Assembly: GCF_036946495.1 (NCBI RefSeq)
Contig: NZ_JAQIIX010000002.1
Span: forward strand, 1,798,001-1,862,000
Reading direction: 5' to 3'
From: Mycolicibacterium neoaurum
GTDB lineage: Bacteria > Actinomycetota > Actinomycetes > Mycobacteriales > Mycobacteriaceae
Length of the DNA stretch: 64,000 nt
Shown: in pieces, positions 31,015 through 40,539 of the stretch
Layout: every line of letters starts with the position of its first letter
Position numbering within the stretch: position 1 is the stretch's first letter
Made by a program: the position numbers and the translations under genes
The notes under the pieces: model-generated
Told to the model about the DNA's origin: nothing
The model's database searches: none
The model's input: only the letters and a program-made list of their open reading frames with translations

Positions 31015-31932
31015 CTGTCAATCCAGCTTGAGCTGTCTGAATCGGCAGGGGTGTCGGGTCGAGCAGCACCGTGGATTGGGCCGCTCTTGGCGCTCGGGAC
31101 GCGGGCCGCCCGGTATTCGCGAAAGTCAGCCGATCGGCAATTGGTCATCGCTCTATCGGTGCCGAAGCGGGATTTCGCGGCGTGTTTGATCGGATGCGGT
31201 TGGGTTCTCGCAAGCGATGCACCGATCCTCGAGGGGCCTTTGGCCACGCTGCGTGAGATGAAGCCAGGGCAAACGCTCAGGGCTGTCAACAGCCTGGAGG
31301 TGGTAACCGGCGCGTTTTCGTCTCTAGACGAACTCACGCAGCAACCCCGGGCTAGGTTCGCCGGCTCAACATGGCGAGTCGACGCCATCAGAGCAATCGC
31401 TGCGACAAACGAGCTGGACGAGCCTGCACGTGCGCCTCGCCCAGAGCCGGGCAGCATTGAACGGATGGCGCACCTCGATTTGGCGTGGGATTCCCGCCTC
31501 GCAAAGCCGGCTGCAGACCTTGCGATTGTCGGAACTTTGGCGTGGCTAAGGGAGGACTTTGAAGCCTACCTAGCTAGGGAGAACGACCAATTTCCGCCAA
31601 GCAGAATCGGGTCTTTGCTGATGCCGAAGAATGCGCGCGCGGCGACTTGGTATACACGGATCTATCCCTATGCGAAGCTCGCTGACCTCCTCCCCATCCC
31701 ACAAGATGTGACGGCAGTGATTCTCGATGGAAATGGAGCGATCAGGTACTTGGCCGAAATCGAATCACCGGTTGTCATCTGTGTGCTGGATCGCTCGATT
31801 GCGGACGAGACAGCAGCAGAACTCATGATTCAGCTCCGTAACACTCGCGGCGAGGCCGTGTCTCTCTCAGATGACATTGGGTGGCGGCCCCCGACGGGAG
31901 TCGAAGCTCTAGCCTTCACGGTTGCCCTATGA
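31015..31932 (+). CDS. Unrecognised defence-island protein, possible DrmE N-terminal half
   Basis: About 305 aa with no catalytic motif that I recognise. The protein-like part begins SIQLELSESAGVSGRAAPWI and includes VIALSVPKRDFAACLIGCGWVLA and VILDGNGAIRYLAEIESPVV, a pattern of alternating strands and helices. It overlaps the next gene by 4 bp (ATGA). In class-2 DISARM the gene of unknown function at this kind of position is drmE; this protein plus the next would total about 809 aa, so they may be a split DrmE. The start is uncertain: a strong AGGGGGGAG precedes an in-frame CTG at 31015; in-frame alternatives are TTG 30895 and GTG 31051. Confidence 0.6.
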   Translation: MSIQLELSESAGVSGRAAPWIGPLLALGTRAARYSRKSADRQLVIALSVPKRDFAACLIGCGWVLASDAPILEGPLATLREMKPGQTLRAVNSLEVVTGAFSSLDELTQQPRARFAGSTWRVDAIRAIAATNELDEPARAPRPEPGSIERMAHLDLAWDSRLAKPAADLAIVGTLAWLREDFEAYLARENDQFPPSRIGSLLMPKNARAATWYTRIYPYAKLADLLPIPQDVTAVILDGNGAIRYLAEIESPVVICVLDRSIADETAAELMIQLRNTRGEAVSLSDDIGWRPPTGVEALAFTVAL

Positions 31933-33443
31933 ATCGCATCGATACGCTAGACCAGCGCTATGCCGCCTCAACCAGCCTCGTTCTCACCGGCGTCGAGATT
32001 GTCGCTGTGGGAGATCCAGCTGGAGCACGGCTAAACGCTGCTGTCCGCCGACTCTTGGCCCTAGTGAAAGCGGAAGGTGGAGATTACCTAGACGATCTAG
32101 CTGGCGCCGCGAAGGCGCTTCGCTGGCGGCGAGTCACCCAACCTCAACCTCTGGAATTCAACCCCAATCTGATCTACCTATCCGACGAAGTAAACAAGCA
32201 CGCTGCACGCCTGCGGGGTGCAATCGTAGATCAGGGACTGCTTGATGAACTCGCTGCCACAGCTGTGCTGGTCGCGTCGACCAATTCCGTTGTCGGAGAG
32301 ACGTTGTTGCGTTCCGTCGAGGAGGTCGGCGCCGATTCCAGCGTCGTCATCGTTTCGAACAAGGCCGCCGCGGCTGGGATTGAGGCATGGCTGCAGGAGC
32401 GTGACGTACTGGTGCTCACCGCAGGCGAATTAGAACGCGTTCAGCCTCTGCGCGAGCAGGCTTACGTCGTCGGCCCGCCCAGGTTTTACCCATCATCGCT
32501 AGTAACAGCTCCAATAGCCAGCGGGGTCGCTTTCGTGCTGCCCGCCTGGATGAGTGACCGCACGGTGCCCCGTTCAGCTATCGCCGCCTACGCCGAAGGA
32601 GCTATCCGAATCGAAGCGCGGACCTTCACGGAAAGCGACACGAGCGAGCCGGCGCTTGAAATGCCGGACGAGCCTGAAGACGTGAATGAATACCTCCCGC
32701 AGCCAGTTTGGGGTCGCCGACAGGGCTGCGATCGCGAACCGACGAGCGAGGAGGTCGAGGCCCGCAAAGTTCTGCTGAGTGGCAACCTTGCGATGTGGCT
32801 CGACGACGGCGAACGAATCCGGTCAGTTGACCCAGAACAGCCTGCCGGTGAACGCGTCACATACACCGACATCCCGGCTGTCCGCGTTGGCACGTACCTT
32901 CTGCTGCGACAAGGTGAGACTGAACGAAATGCGTTATACCAGGCTGCTATTGCTCGCTTGGTGAACGGTGACGTGGTCCAGCAGACGCAAGAGGCATGGA
33001 AGCGCTTGCTAGCCAAGCGGATTGAACAGAGCGGAATTCGGCATGTGGTCAGGCAGTTGCGGGCTGCGGGAGTAAGGACTGCCGACCGGGCGCGCGCCTG
33101 GACCGACCCAAACCTGATACGTCCGATCAGCGACCAAGACTTCGAGAGGCTCCTGCAGTGGCTCGATGTCCCGACCCAACCGACGTTCGGCTACGCGACC
33201 CTACTGCGCAAGACTCTGTACCAAGTGAGTGCCGAGATCGGGAAGCATCTCGAACTCGCGGTCTCCGCCACCGACCTCTCGGAGCTGAAGACTGCGGGTC
33301 ATCTCAGTCTCGAAGTCGAGCATGAGGGGTTCCGGGGAATACTCGCCACACGCGTACTGGCGATCTCGCCCTTCGCTGAGATCGTGCAGCGGCACGATGC
33401 AAGGGTGCCGTTCAAAGATCGGAGTGGGCAGTGGCTCGAATGA
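31929..33443 (+). CDS. Unrecognised defence-island protein, possible DrmE C-terminal half
   Basis: A 504-aa cytosolic protein. Residues about 110-215 look like a Rossmann/RecA-like alpha-beta domain without NTP-binding residues (VVIVSNKAAAAGIEAWLQ, then QAYVVGPPRFYPSSLVTAPI). The region 275-330 is a small beta-rich module (AGERVTYTDIPAVRVGTYLLLRQG), and a helical C-terminal part follows. It is translationally coupled to both neighbours by ATGA overlaps, which ties it firmly to the island. I infer that it corresponds to the C-terminal part of DrmE, whose role in DISARM is undefined. There is no nuclease or ATPase signature. Confidence 0.65.
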   Translation: MNRIDTLDQRYAASTSLVLTGVEIVAVGDPAGARLNAAVRRLLALVKAEGGDYLDDLAGAAKALRWRRVTQPQPLEFNPNLIYLSDEVNKHAARLRGAIVDQGLLDELAATAVLVASTNSVVGETLLRSVEEVGADSSVVIVSNKAAAAGIEAWLQERDVLVLTAGELERVQPLREQAYVVGPPRFYPSSLVTAPIASGVAFVLPAWMSDRTVPRSAIAAYAEGAIRIEARTFTESDTSEPALEMPDEPEDVNEYLPQPVWGRRQGCDREPTSEEVEARKVLLSGNLAMWLDDGERIRSVDPEQPAGERVTYTDIPAVRVGTYLLLRQGETERNALYQAAIARLVNGDVVQQTQEAWKRLLAKRIEQSGIRHVVRQLRAAGVRTADRARAWTDPNLIRPISDQDFERLLQWLDVPTQPTFGYATLLRKTLYQVSAEIGKHLELAVSATDLSELKTAGHLSLEVEHEGFRGILATRVLAISPFAEIVQRHDARVPFKDRSGQWLE

Positions 33444-35143
33444 TGCCCGCCTTCTGTCCGGCAGATGCGCCACCGGGAGAGAAGACCGTATACGCGGCGC
33501 TGCAGGAGGCCAATGAGACCGACGACTGGATCGCGCTCCACTCCCTCGGTATCGCCCAGCATGTTCGCCAAGTCGAAGGTGAGACGGACTTCGTCATCAT
33601 CGTCCCGGAGTCCGGCATCCTTGTCATAGAGGTCAAATCGCACCAGACGATCGACCGCCGCAGCGATGGGACCTGGAAACTAGGAACCGACTTACCCACA
33701 GCGCGGGGACCCTTCCAGCAGGCCGGCGAAGCGATGCACAGCTTGCGCAACTACTTGGAGAAAAAGCACGTCGACCTCCGCTCGGTACCGATGCTCTCGG
33801 CCGTCTGGTTCACCAGCGTGCGGGCCCGCACAATGCTGCCTACAAATCCAGAGTGGCAAGACTGGCAGGTGCTGGACTCCGAAGATCTCAAGGCCGCACC
33901 GGCAGCTGTCCTGCGGACTCTCGCTGCTGGGACAAAGCACCTCGACGACAAGATCAAGTACTTCACCTACGGTGGCGTCGGACCAGACGGAGAGACCGCC
34001 GACCGTATTGCCGCATTGCTGCGCCCGAAGTTTGAGTTGGCAACGGTCGCGGGGGACCGCCGACGAGCGCGTGACTCACAGCTAGTTTCGTTCGTGGAGG
34101 AGCAATTCCTCGCGCTCGACGCCGCCGCTGAGAATCGCGGTGTGCTCTTTTCAGGCCCGGCGGGGTCAGGCAAGACGTTTCTCGCGATGGAATCAGCACG
34201 ACGCGAACTAGCGAGCGGGAAGCAGGGACGACTTCTGTGCTTCAACCGCTTTCTCGGCAAACGCCTTGGCACTGAGATGGCAGGCCTTGAGGGCCTGACG
34301 GTCGGAACCTTCCACAAGGAGTTGCTTCGGCTGGCCGGGCTAACCCACGCGCCCGGTGATCCGCCACCTGAGTTCTGGAGCCAGGAGCTCCCCGAGCGTG
34401 CAATGGAGGCGCTTATCGACGCCGATACAGCTGAGACGAGCGATTTTCTGGTCGTCGACGAGATTCAAGACATTGCCACCGAGACATACCTAGACGTGCT
34501 CGACCTAATGGTCGCCGGCGGTCTGCGAGACGGGCGGGTGCTTTTATTTGGCGACTTCGAGCGCCAAGCTATCTACGAGAACGAGACCGGCCGCGAACGA
34601 CTCCGGACCCGTGCGCCCCATCTGACCAGCTACAAGCTGATGCAGAACTGCCGCAATCTACCGCGCATCGGCTACCAGGTGAACCTCCTAAGCCATCTCC
34701 AGCCGGGCTATCAGCAGTTCCGCCGGTCCGACGACGGCGTGGACCCGACCTTCCACCAGTATCAGGCAGGGTGCGACCAGTCGGCACTTCTCGCCGAGGC
34801 AATCCGGCAGCTCAGGCTAGAGGGATATGAACTGAACGAGATCGTTGTTCTAAGCCCTCAGCGGAACAGCTCAACTGCCACCACCACCGAAGATCGCTGG
34901 CTAAAGCAGATCCTGAAAGCCGCCGATGGACTCCCAGCACGTCGCGGGCAGTTGCAGTACTCAACCATCCATGCCTTCAAAGGTTTGGAATCACCGGCGG
35001 TCGTCATCACCGACCTCAATCAGACGACAGTGGACGACAACTTCGACGCACTGCTGTATGTCGGGCTGACGCGCGCAACCGACCGACTAATCGCATTCAT
35101 CGAAACGAACACATTCCGAAGAGCTATTGGAGGCGCCGCATGA
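33440..35143 (+). CDS. NERD nuclease-like domain fused to UvrD/SF1-type helicase
   Basis: A 567-aa fusion. Residues about 12-110 are a NERD domain (GEKTVYAAL, GETDFVIIVPESGILVIEVKSH, with Glu64 and Lys66 of the E-x-K core), related to the restriction-nuclease fold. Residues 215-567 are a superfamily-1 helicase with Walker A GPAGSGKT (239-246), VVDEIQD (338-344), motif III LLFGDFERQAIY, motif IV NCRNLPRI, motif V STIHAFKGLES and motif VI LYVGLTRATDRL. The start is ATG at 33440, giving the 4-bp overlap typical of this operon; GTG 33431 with GGAG upstream is an alternative. It lies between the DrmE-like genes and drmA, where canonical DISARM has no such gene. Confidence 0.85.
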   Translation: MMPAFCPADAPPGEKTVYAALQEANETDDWIALHSLGIAQHVRQVEGETDFVIIVPESGILVIEVKSHQTIDRRSDGTWKLGTDLPTARGPFQQAGEAMHSLRNYLEKKHVDLRSVPMLSAVWFTSVRARTMLPTNPEWQDWQVLDSEDLKAAPAAVLRTLAAGTKHLDDKIKYFTYGGVGPDGETADRIAALLRPKFELATVAGDRRRARDSQLVSFVEEQFLALDAAAENRGVLFSGPAGSGKTFLAMESARRELASGKQGRLLCFNRFLGKRLGTEMAGLEGLTVGTFHKELLRLAGLTHAPGDPPPEFWSQELPERAMEALIDADTAETSDFLVVDEIQDIATETYLDVLDLMVAGGLRDGRVLLFGDFERQAIYENETGRERLRTRAPHLTSYKLMQNCRNLPRIGYQVNLLSHLQPGYQQFRRSDDGVDPTFHQYQAGCDQSALLAEAIRQLRLEGYELNEIVVLSPQRNSSTATTTEDRWLKQILKAADGLPARRGQLQYSTIHAFKGLESPAVVITDLNQTTVDDNFDALLYVGLTRATDRLIAFIETNTFRRAIGGAA

Positions 35144-38100
35144 GCGGTCTCGAAGCCCGCGCTGTCGTTGAAGCCGAACTGCGGCGGGAACTATTCGGTC
35201 CCCTCGGCGAGGAATCTACTGGAAAGCCGGTTGACTGCACATCCGGCACCATCACCTTTGCTACTGCCGAGGAGAGCAGAGGCCAGTTCCACGACGCGGC
35301 TACCAAGCAGGAGATTCTCACGATCGGGACGCCGCTGTCCCGCTACGGCATCGGTGTCCTTCACAGCGGGGGCGCCACTGGCGGCACGAATGTCGACCAG
35401 GCCGGAACGGTCGACGTCGACCTGACGGGTGTCCAGGGCGTGGCGACCAGTGAGGACGATCCTGATGGGCCGCCGGTCGAGATAAAGGGTTCGCTCCGTG
35501 ACGACGTAGCCGACTCCGATGACTTCGACCTGAGCGACGCCAACAGCTTCAAACCGTCCGCTATGGCGATATCGTTTCAGTCCCGTGTTCCCGCAGGGGG
35601 TTTACTGCGGATCCGGGTGAGTGGCGCACATTACGAGCGGATCGTTGTCCACATCCCGGGACTCAGCAAGCCCGTTGACTGGTGGCGTCGCCGCCCGTTC
35701 ACGTTGTTAGGCACCGTGCCAGGAAGCGTTCTTCGGGACGAGACCAACAGGCTCAAGGTAGTGCCGATGGTTCCTGACGGCGACGCGCCCGGCATCGCTC
35801 CGACGACGCGGGTGTTCAGCCGACCGGTACCTGGTGTAGGTGATCCTGAGTTACGGCTCGTGACCGTTGCTGTGGTAAACAACACCCCCGGCACAGGACC
35901 CCGCAGTGCCTTTTTCCAGATGGGTTTTACGGCAACAGCCGATGGGTTGGTGATCGAACCCTATCCAGAGGTGGAACTGCCTGACCGCGATGACGAAGAG
36001 CAGTCGATCGACCTGCTCTACCGCAACAAGCGCACCTATGCAATCGGGCACGGTTGTGCTGCCGAGTGGGAGGGTGGTGCCGGGTCACCCGTCCCGTTTG
36101 TGAAGGCTGTTGCGTTGCCCGCGTACGAGGTGGTCAGCTTGACACCGAACATCTATCGAACCGATAAGCAGGGCTCCTATCTCATGGATGCCGAGGGGAA
36201 TCGGCAGGCTGTAACGGTCAGCATGAAGGAGCTGGCTGACGCCACCGAGGTAGGCAAACAGCAGGTGGAGGACGTACTGCGGCTCTACCGCGAGTGGATT
36301 GCCGCGCGAACGTCAGAGATCGACGACCTTCCTCAACGCTTCCGCCGCGCCGCGACCAAACACGTGCAGCTAGCGGGTGAAGCGCTGAAGCGGATGCAGG
36401 AAGGTTGGGCCCTGGTGGGGTCAGACCTCAACGCCACTCGGTCATTCCGCTGGGCTAACGAGGCGATGCTCTACCAGCAGGTGCGGTCAAATTTCCCTTT
36501 GCGTGAGGTTGAGCGCGGAAAGGACGACATTCTCCGGGTCAAGGGCACGCACCCTAAGCCCGATATCCCCGCAGGTAGGGGGACCTGGAGACCTTTTCAG
36601 ATCGCGTTTATCCTCGCCAGCCTGCCCGAGCTGGTTGACCCGACCCGGAAGACCCGCTCGCTCGTTGACTTGATCTTCTTCCCAACGGGTGGCGGAAAGA
36701 CCGAGGCGTATCTCGGCGCTTGTTCGATCAGCTTGTTGGCACGGCGGCTTCGTAACCCAGAAGACGCGGGCACAGACACCCTGATGCGGTATACGTTGCG
36801 GTTGCTGACCGCCCAGCAGTTCTTGCGCGCCGCATCGTTGGTGTGCGTGCTAGAAGACATCCGCGACACCAACAAGGACTCTCTCGGAACCTCCCCATTC
36901 GGAATCGGGATCTGGCTGGGTGGTTCATCGACTCCGAATAGCTGGACGAAGGCCGTCGATGTACTCGGGAAGCTACGCCGAAATCCCCATGAGCAGAATC
37001 TTTTTCTCCTTCTGCGCTGCCCCTGGTGTGGTGCCCAGATGGGCACCAAGCCCAGGGGCAAGGGCGGTCAGGACGTCATCGGATACGAGCAAGCCGGGAG
37101 AAAGGTTGTCCTGCGCTGCGTTGATCCACAGTGCCGTTACTCCCGGCGTGCCGGACTGCCCATCCATGTTGTCGATGAGGACATCTACGCGGTGCGTCCC
37201 TCGATAGTCATCGGCACCGTCGACAAGTTCGCGATGATGGCGTGGCGCCCTGAAGCACGGAACTTGTTCGGTCTCAACGAGCAGGGCGTGCGCGAAGTCT
37301 CGCCGCCCGGCCTGATCATTCAGGACGAGTTACACCTCATCTCCGGGCCGCTCGGGTCAATGGTCGGGCTCTACGAGCCGGTCATCGACGAATTGTGCAC
37401 CGACCGTCGTAGCGTTCCCCCCCATTCCGCCCAAGATCATTGCCTCCACCGCCACCATCCGGCGCTACGAAGACCAGATCAAGGGACTATTCGGCCGCGA
37501 AGACGTCGCGCTGTTCCCGCCGCACGGGTTGGAGGAAGGCCGTTCCTTCTTCGCGGAGCCCGCTCGGCTCTCCACCGGGGAACTGGAACCGGGCCGACGC
37601 TACCTGGGGATTATGAGCGCCTCCCTCGGCTCGACGCAGACCGTTCAAACCCGCGTCGCGGCGGCCACGCTGCAGGGCGTCACGAAGGTGCCGGAGGATG
37701 ACCGCGACGGGTATTGGACCAATCTCAACTTCCTGAACTCGCTACGCGAGTTGGGCAACACCGTGTCTCTGCTGGAGTCCGACGTACCCGACTACCTAAC
37801 GGGTCTGGTGCGTCGCGACGGAATCGACCCGCGCTGGCCCAACCGGACCATGGAGCTGACTTCCCGTCGGCGCTCGGACGAGATTCCGAAGGCAATCGAG
37901 CAACTGCAGGTCCGCTACGTGCCGGGGCAAGACCGCCAAGAGGCCATCGATATCTGCCTCGCGTCGAACATCATCGAGGTCGGGGTCGATATCGACCGGC
38001 TCGGCCTGATGACCATCGTGGGCCAGCCAAAGACCACCGCGCAGTACATCCAGGTGTCTGGCCGCGTCGGCCGCCGAGCTGACGTAAGCCCTGGTCTTGT

Positions 38101-38632
38101 GATCACAATTTATGGTGCGGCGAAACCTAGAGACCGAAGCCACTACGAGCGCTTCCGCACCTACCACCAGCAGCTATACGCACAGGTCGAACCCACCTCG
38201 GTCACGCCTTTCGCCACCCCGGTACTGCGGCGAGCGTTCCACGCTGCCGCAGTGGCTTATGTCCGTCAGGTGTCGCCCGAGGACCTACCGCCCTACCCCT
38301 TCCCCTCTCAAGAGTTCGACGAGGCGGTCCGGCTGCTTCGCGAACGCGCCCTCATCGCGGACCAGGAAGAGGTACCGATGTTGGAGAAGATGGCTGAGAA
38401 GCGGGCCCGTCAGTGGGCTGGTTGGGAACGAACGCAGTGGGAAGCCAATCCGCCTCCATGGGGCGACCCGAAGCAGGGACTTATGCGATACGCCGGCACT
38501 CTGCCCGACCTCGACAGCAGAGCCACCATCTGGGATGTCCCGACCAGCATGAGGAACGTCGATGCCGAGTGCCGCCTGGCGATCTCCCTGGCCTACGCCT
38601 ATGCCGATTCCGACACAGGAGCCGAACTATGA
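35140..38632 (+). pseudogene. drmA: DrmA-type DISARM helicase, frameshifted at a C7 run
   Basis: Reading across one frameshift gives about 1163 aa that match the DrmA pattern: a large N-terminal region (residues 1-490), Walker A FFPTGGGKTEAYLG (about 513), the box-II-like QDELHLISGPLGS (728-740) and a helicase C-terminal domain with IEVGVDIDRLGLMTIVGQP and the motif VI QVSGRVGRR. The first frame (35140-37701) and second frame (open 37529-38632) meet at 37417-37423, where seven Cs stand in place of six; with six the product reads VPPIPPKIIASTATIRR. As sequenced, translation yields a protein truncated after about residue 760, without the C-terminal helicase half. A sequencing error or a true inactivating insertion are both possible. 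Both ends overlap their neighbours by 4 bp. Confidence 0.82.
37417..37423 (+). other. C7 homopolymer at the drmA frameshift
   Basis: Seven consecutive Cs sit at the exact point where coding potential moves from one frame to the next. Deleting one C joins the two halves of the helicase with conserved motif III-like text (ASTAT) immediately downstream. Confidence 0.85.
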
Positions 38633-40539
38633 GCACTGGTGCAATGCGGCGAGCCCAGCTCGTAACGCCGTTCGGGGTGGGCGCCATGAGTGTGCTTGTC
38701 AATGGAACGTCCGTCATCACCGCGGGTCTGGACCATTGGTATGAGCCTGATGCTAGTAGCACCCTGGCACTTGAAGAATACCAGGAGCACGACTGGCGGT
38801 TAGAGGCCAGGTTGCGGGTCTCGGAGTTCCGGCTGCCGCCGGATCACCGCTATCAGGGCCAAGGCAACGACAAGCGCAATGTCAAGCTGACAGTGCCGGT
38901 ACTGCGCTTTCCTCGTTGGTCCTTCTGCATGTTCTGCAAGCGGCTTGAACTGTCGACGCTCACGATGCAGCAGTCGGTTTTCTGCAAGGACAGAAAGCAC
39001 GCTGACTGGAAGTACAAGCCGCGCATGTCACAAGTGCCGTTTGTTGCCGTATGCACCGCTGGGCACCTCGACGACTTTCCATTTGAGAAGTGGGTGCACC
39101 GATCGCACCGGCCAACGTGCTCCGGGACACTACGCCTCAAATCGCTCGGCGGGGGTGGCCTGGAAGGGCAGCGCGTAGTGTGCGACGCGTGCGGGAATGA
39201 GCGCAACCTTCGTGGTATCACGGAGGCGCGCTACGTCAACGGTGAAGAGCACACCAACCTGAGTGACCAGCTGTCTTCCCCCACCGACCCCTACCTCTGC
39301 ACTGGCGCCCGCCCCTGGCTGGCGAAACTTGACGGTGCATGCGACCAACCTATACGCGGTGCGTTGCGTTCGGCAGGCAACGTCTACTTCCCGAAGGTCG
39401 AATCGTCGATCTACTTGCCGCGCAAGGAAGGTGCCGTTAGCGAAGAGATGCATGAGCTGATGGGGCATCCGGCCGTAAGCGGCACAATGCGGACGCTGCA
39501 CAGCATCTTCGGCGCAGACCTCGATGTGAATATGTTGCGCGAGCAACTACTCAAGAACGTGCCGCCGGAGCTATTCGGTCCAATCTCCGATGAGGAACTC
39601 ATCGCTGGATACGGCGACCTCCTCGGGGTCGGCGAGAAAGAACCCGAGTCCGGCGAGGATTCGGATGCTGAGCTACTCACCGGAGACGACGAGTGGCGAT
39701 ACCCGGAGTTCCAGCACATCCGTGAGACACCGAAAGATGACTACCTGACGGCAACGAATCCCGGTATCCATACCGACCTCGTTCTTTATCTGGAGCGTGT
39801 TCGTTCCGTAGACGTGCTTCGGGAAACCCGTGCACTGCGCGGTTTCACTCGGGTCAGAGATGACGTGCTGAAGTTGAGTACCGGCAAGGCATTGCTCCGG
39901 CGTGAGGCTCTGCCGCCGGTACACGACTGGTTGCCTGCTTACGTCGTCAAGGGTGAAGGCATCTATTTCGAGCTCGACCCTGCGCATCTCGCAGCATGGG
40001 AGGCGCGCGCCGAAGTCCAGGCCCGTGCTGAAATGATCACCGGTAACTACGGCCAAAGTGCTTCGCAGCGCGGACTTCAACACCGAAGCCTGGCTCCGCG
40101 CTTCGTACTTTTGCATACACTTGGGCACCTTCTGATCAACGAGTTGGTCTTTGCATGCGGCTACAGCTCCGCATCGCTTCGCGAGCGGCTCTTCGTCTCT
40201 ACGACTAAGCCTAGGGAGATGGCGGGGCTGTTGATCTACACGGCCGCCGGCGACTCGGAGGGAACCATGGGTGGGCTGGTGCGAATGGCGCGCCCCGACA
40301 ATCTTCGCTCGGTGTTCGCGTCGGCGCTCACGGATGCCCGCTGGTGTTCGACCGATCCGGTCTGTATGGACGCGGGCGAGAAGGGGCAGGGGCCAGACTC
40401 ATGCAATTTGGCTGCGTGTCACGGCTGTGCGTTACTCCCGGAAACCAGCTGTGAAGAGTTCAACCGCTTTCTCGATCGTGGGTTAGTAATTGGGACCTTC
40501 GCAGACCCGGCGCTGGGCTACTTCTCGGCATTCACCTAG
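38629..40539 (+). CDS. drmB: DISARM protein DrmB (DUF1998)
   Basis: A 636-aa protein. The N-terminus MRRAQLVTPFGVGAMSVLVNGTSVITAG is typical of DrmB. Cysteine pairs (CMFCKRLELS, VFCKD, CDACGNERN) suggest zinc binding. The C-terminal third is a DUF1998 domain (HTLGHLLINELVFACGY, AAGDSEGTMGGLVR, and a Cys-rich tail PVCMDAG and CNLAACHGCALLPETSCEEFNR). DrmA-DrmB form the DISARM core that loads onto incoming phage DNA. The start is ATG at 38629, overlapping the drmA stop (ATGA), chosen over an upstream in-frame extension. No drmC phospholipase-D gene follows; the next gene is convergent vsr. Confidence 0.87.
   Translation: MSTGAMRRAQLVTPFGVGAMSVLVNGTSVITAGLDHWYEPDASSTLALEEYQEHDWRLEARLRVSEFRLPPDHRYQGQGNDKRNVKLTVPVLRFPRWSFCMFCKRLELSTLTMQQSVFCKDRKHADWKYKPRMSQVPFVAVCTAGHLDDFPFEKWVHRSHRPTCSGTLRLKSLGGGGLEGQRVVCDACGNERNLRGITEARYVNGEEHTNLSDQLSSPTDPYLCTGARPWLAKLDGACDQPIRGALRSAGNVYFPKVESSIYLPRKEGAVSEEMHELMGHPAVSGTMRTLHSIFGADLDVNMLREQLLKNVPPELFGPISDEELIAGYGDLLGVGEKEPESGEDSDAELLTGDDEWRYPEFQHIRETPKDDYLTATNPGIHTDLVLYLERVRSVDVLRETRALRGFTRVRDDVLKLSTGKALLRREALPPVHDWLPAYVVKGEGIYFELDPAHLAAWEARAEVQARAEMITGNYGQSASQRGLQHRSLAPRFVLLHTLGHLLINELVFACGYSSASLRERLFVSTTKPREMAGLLIYTAAGDSEGTMGGLVRMARPDNLRSVFASALTDARWCSTDPVCMDAGEKGQGPDSCNLAACHGCALLPETSCEEFNRFLDRGLVIGTFADPALGYFSAFT

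Noticed and set aside
37411..37440. Programmed ribosomal frameshift in drmA
   Set aside because: Seven Cs (CCC CCC C) could allow slippage, but there is no upstream stimulatory site or downstream pseudoknot that I can see, and no known DrmA uses one. A one-base indel is the simpler reading.
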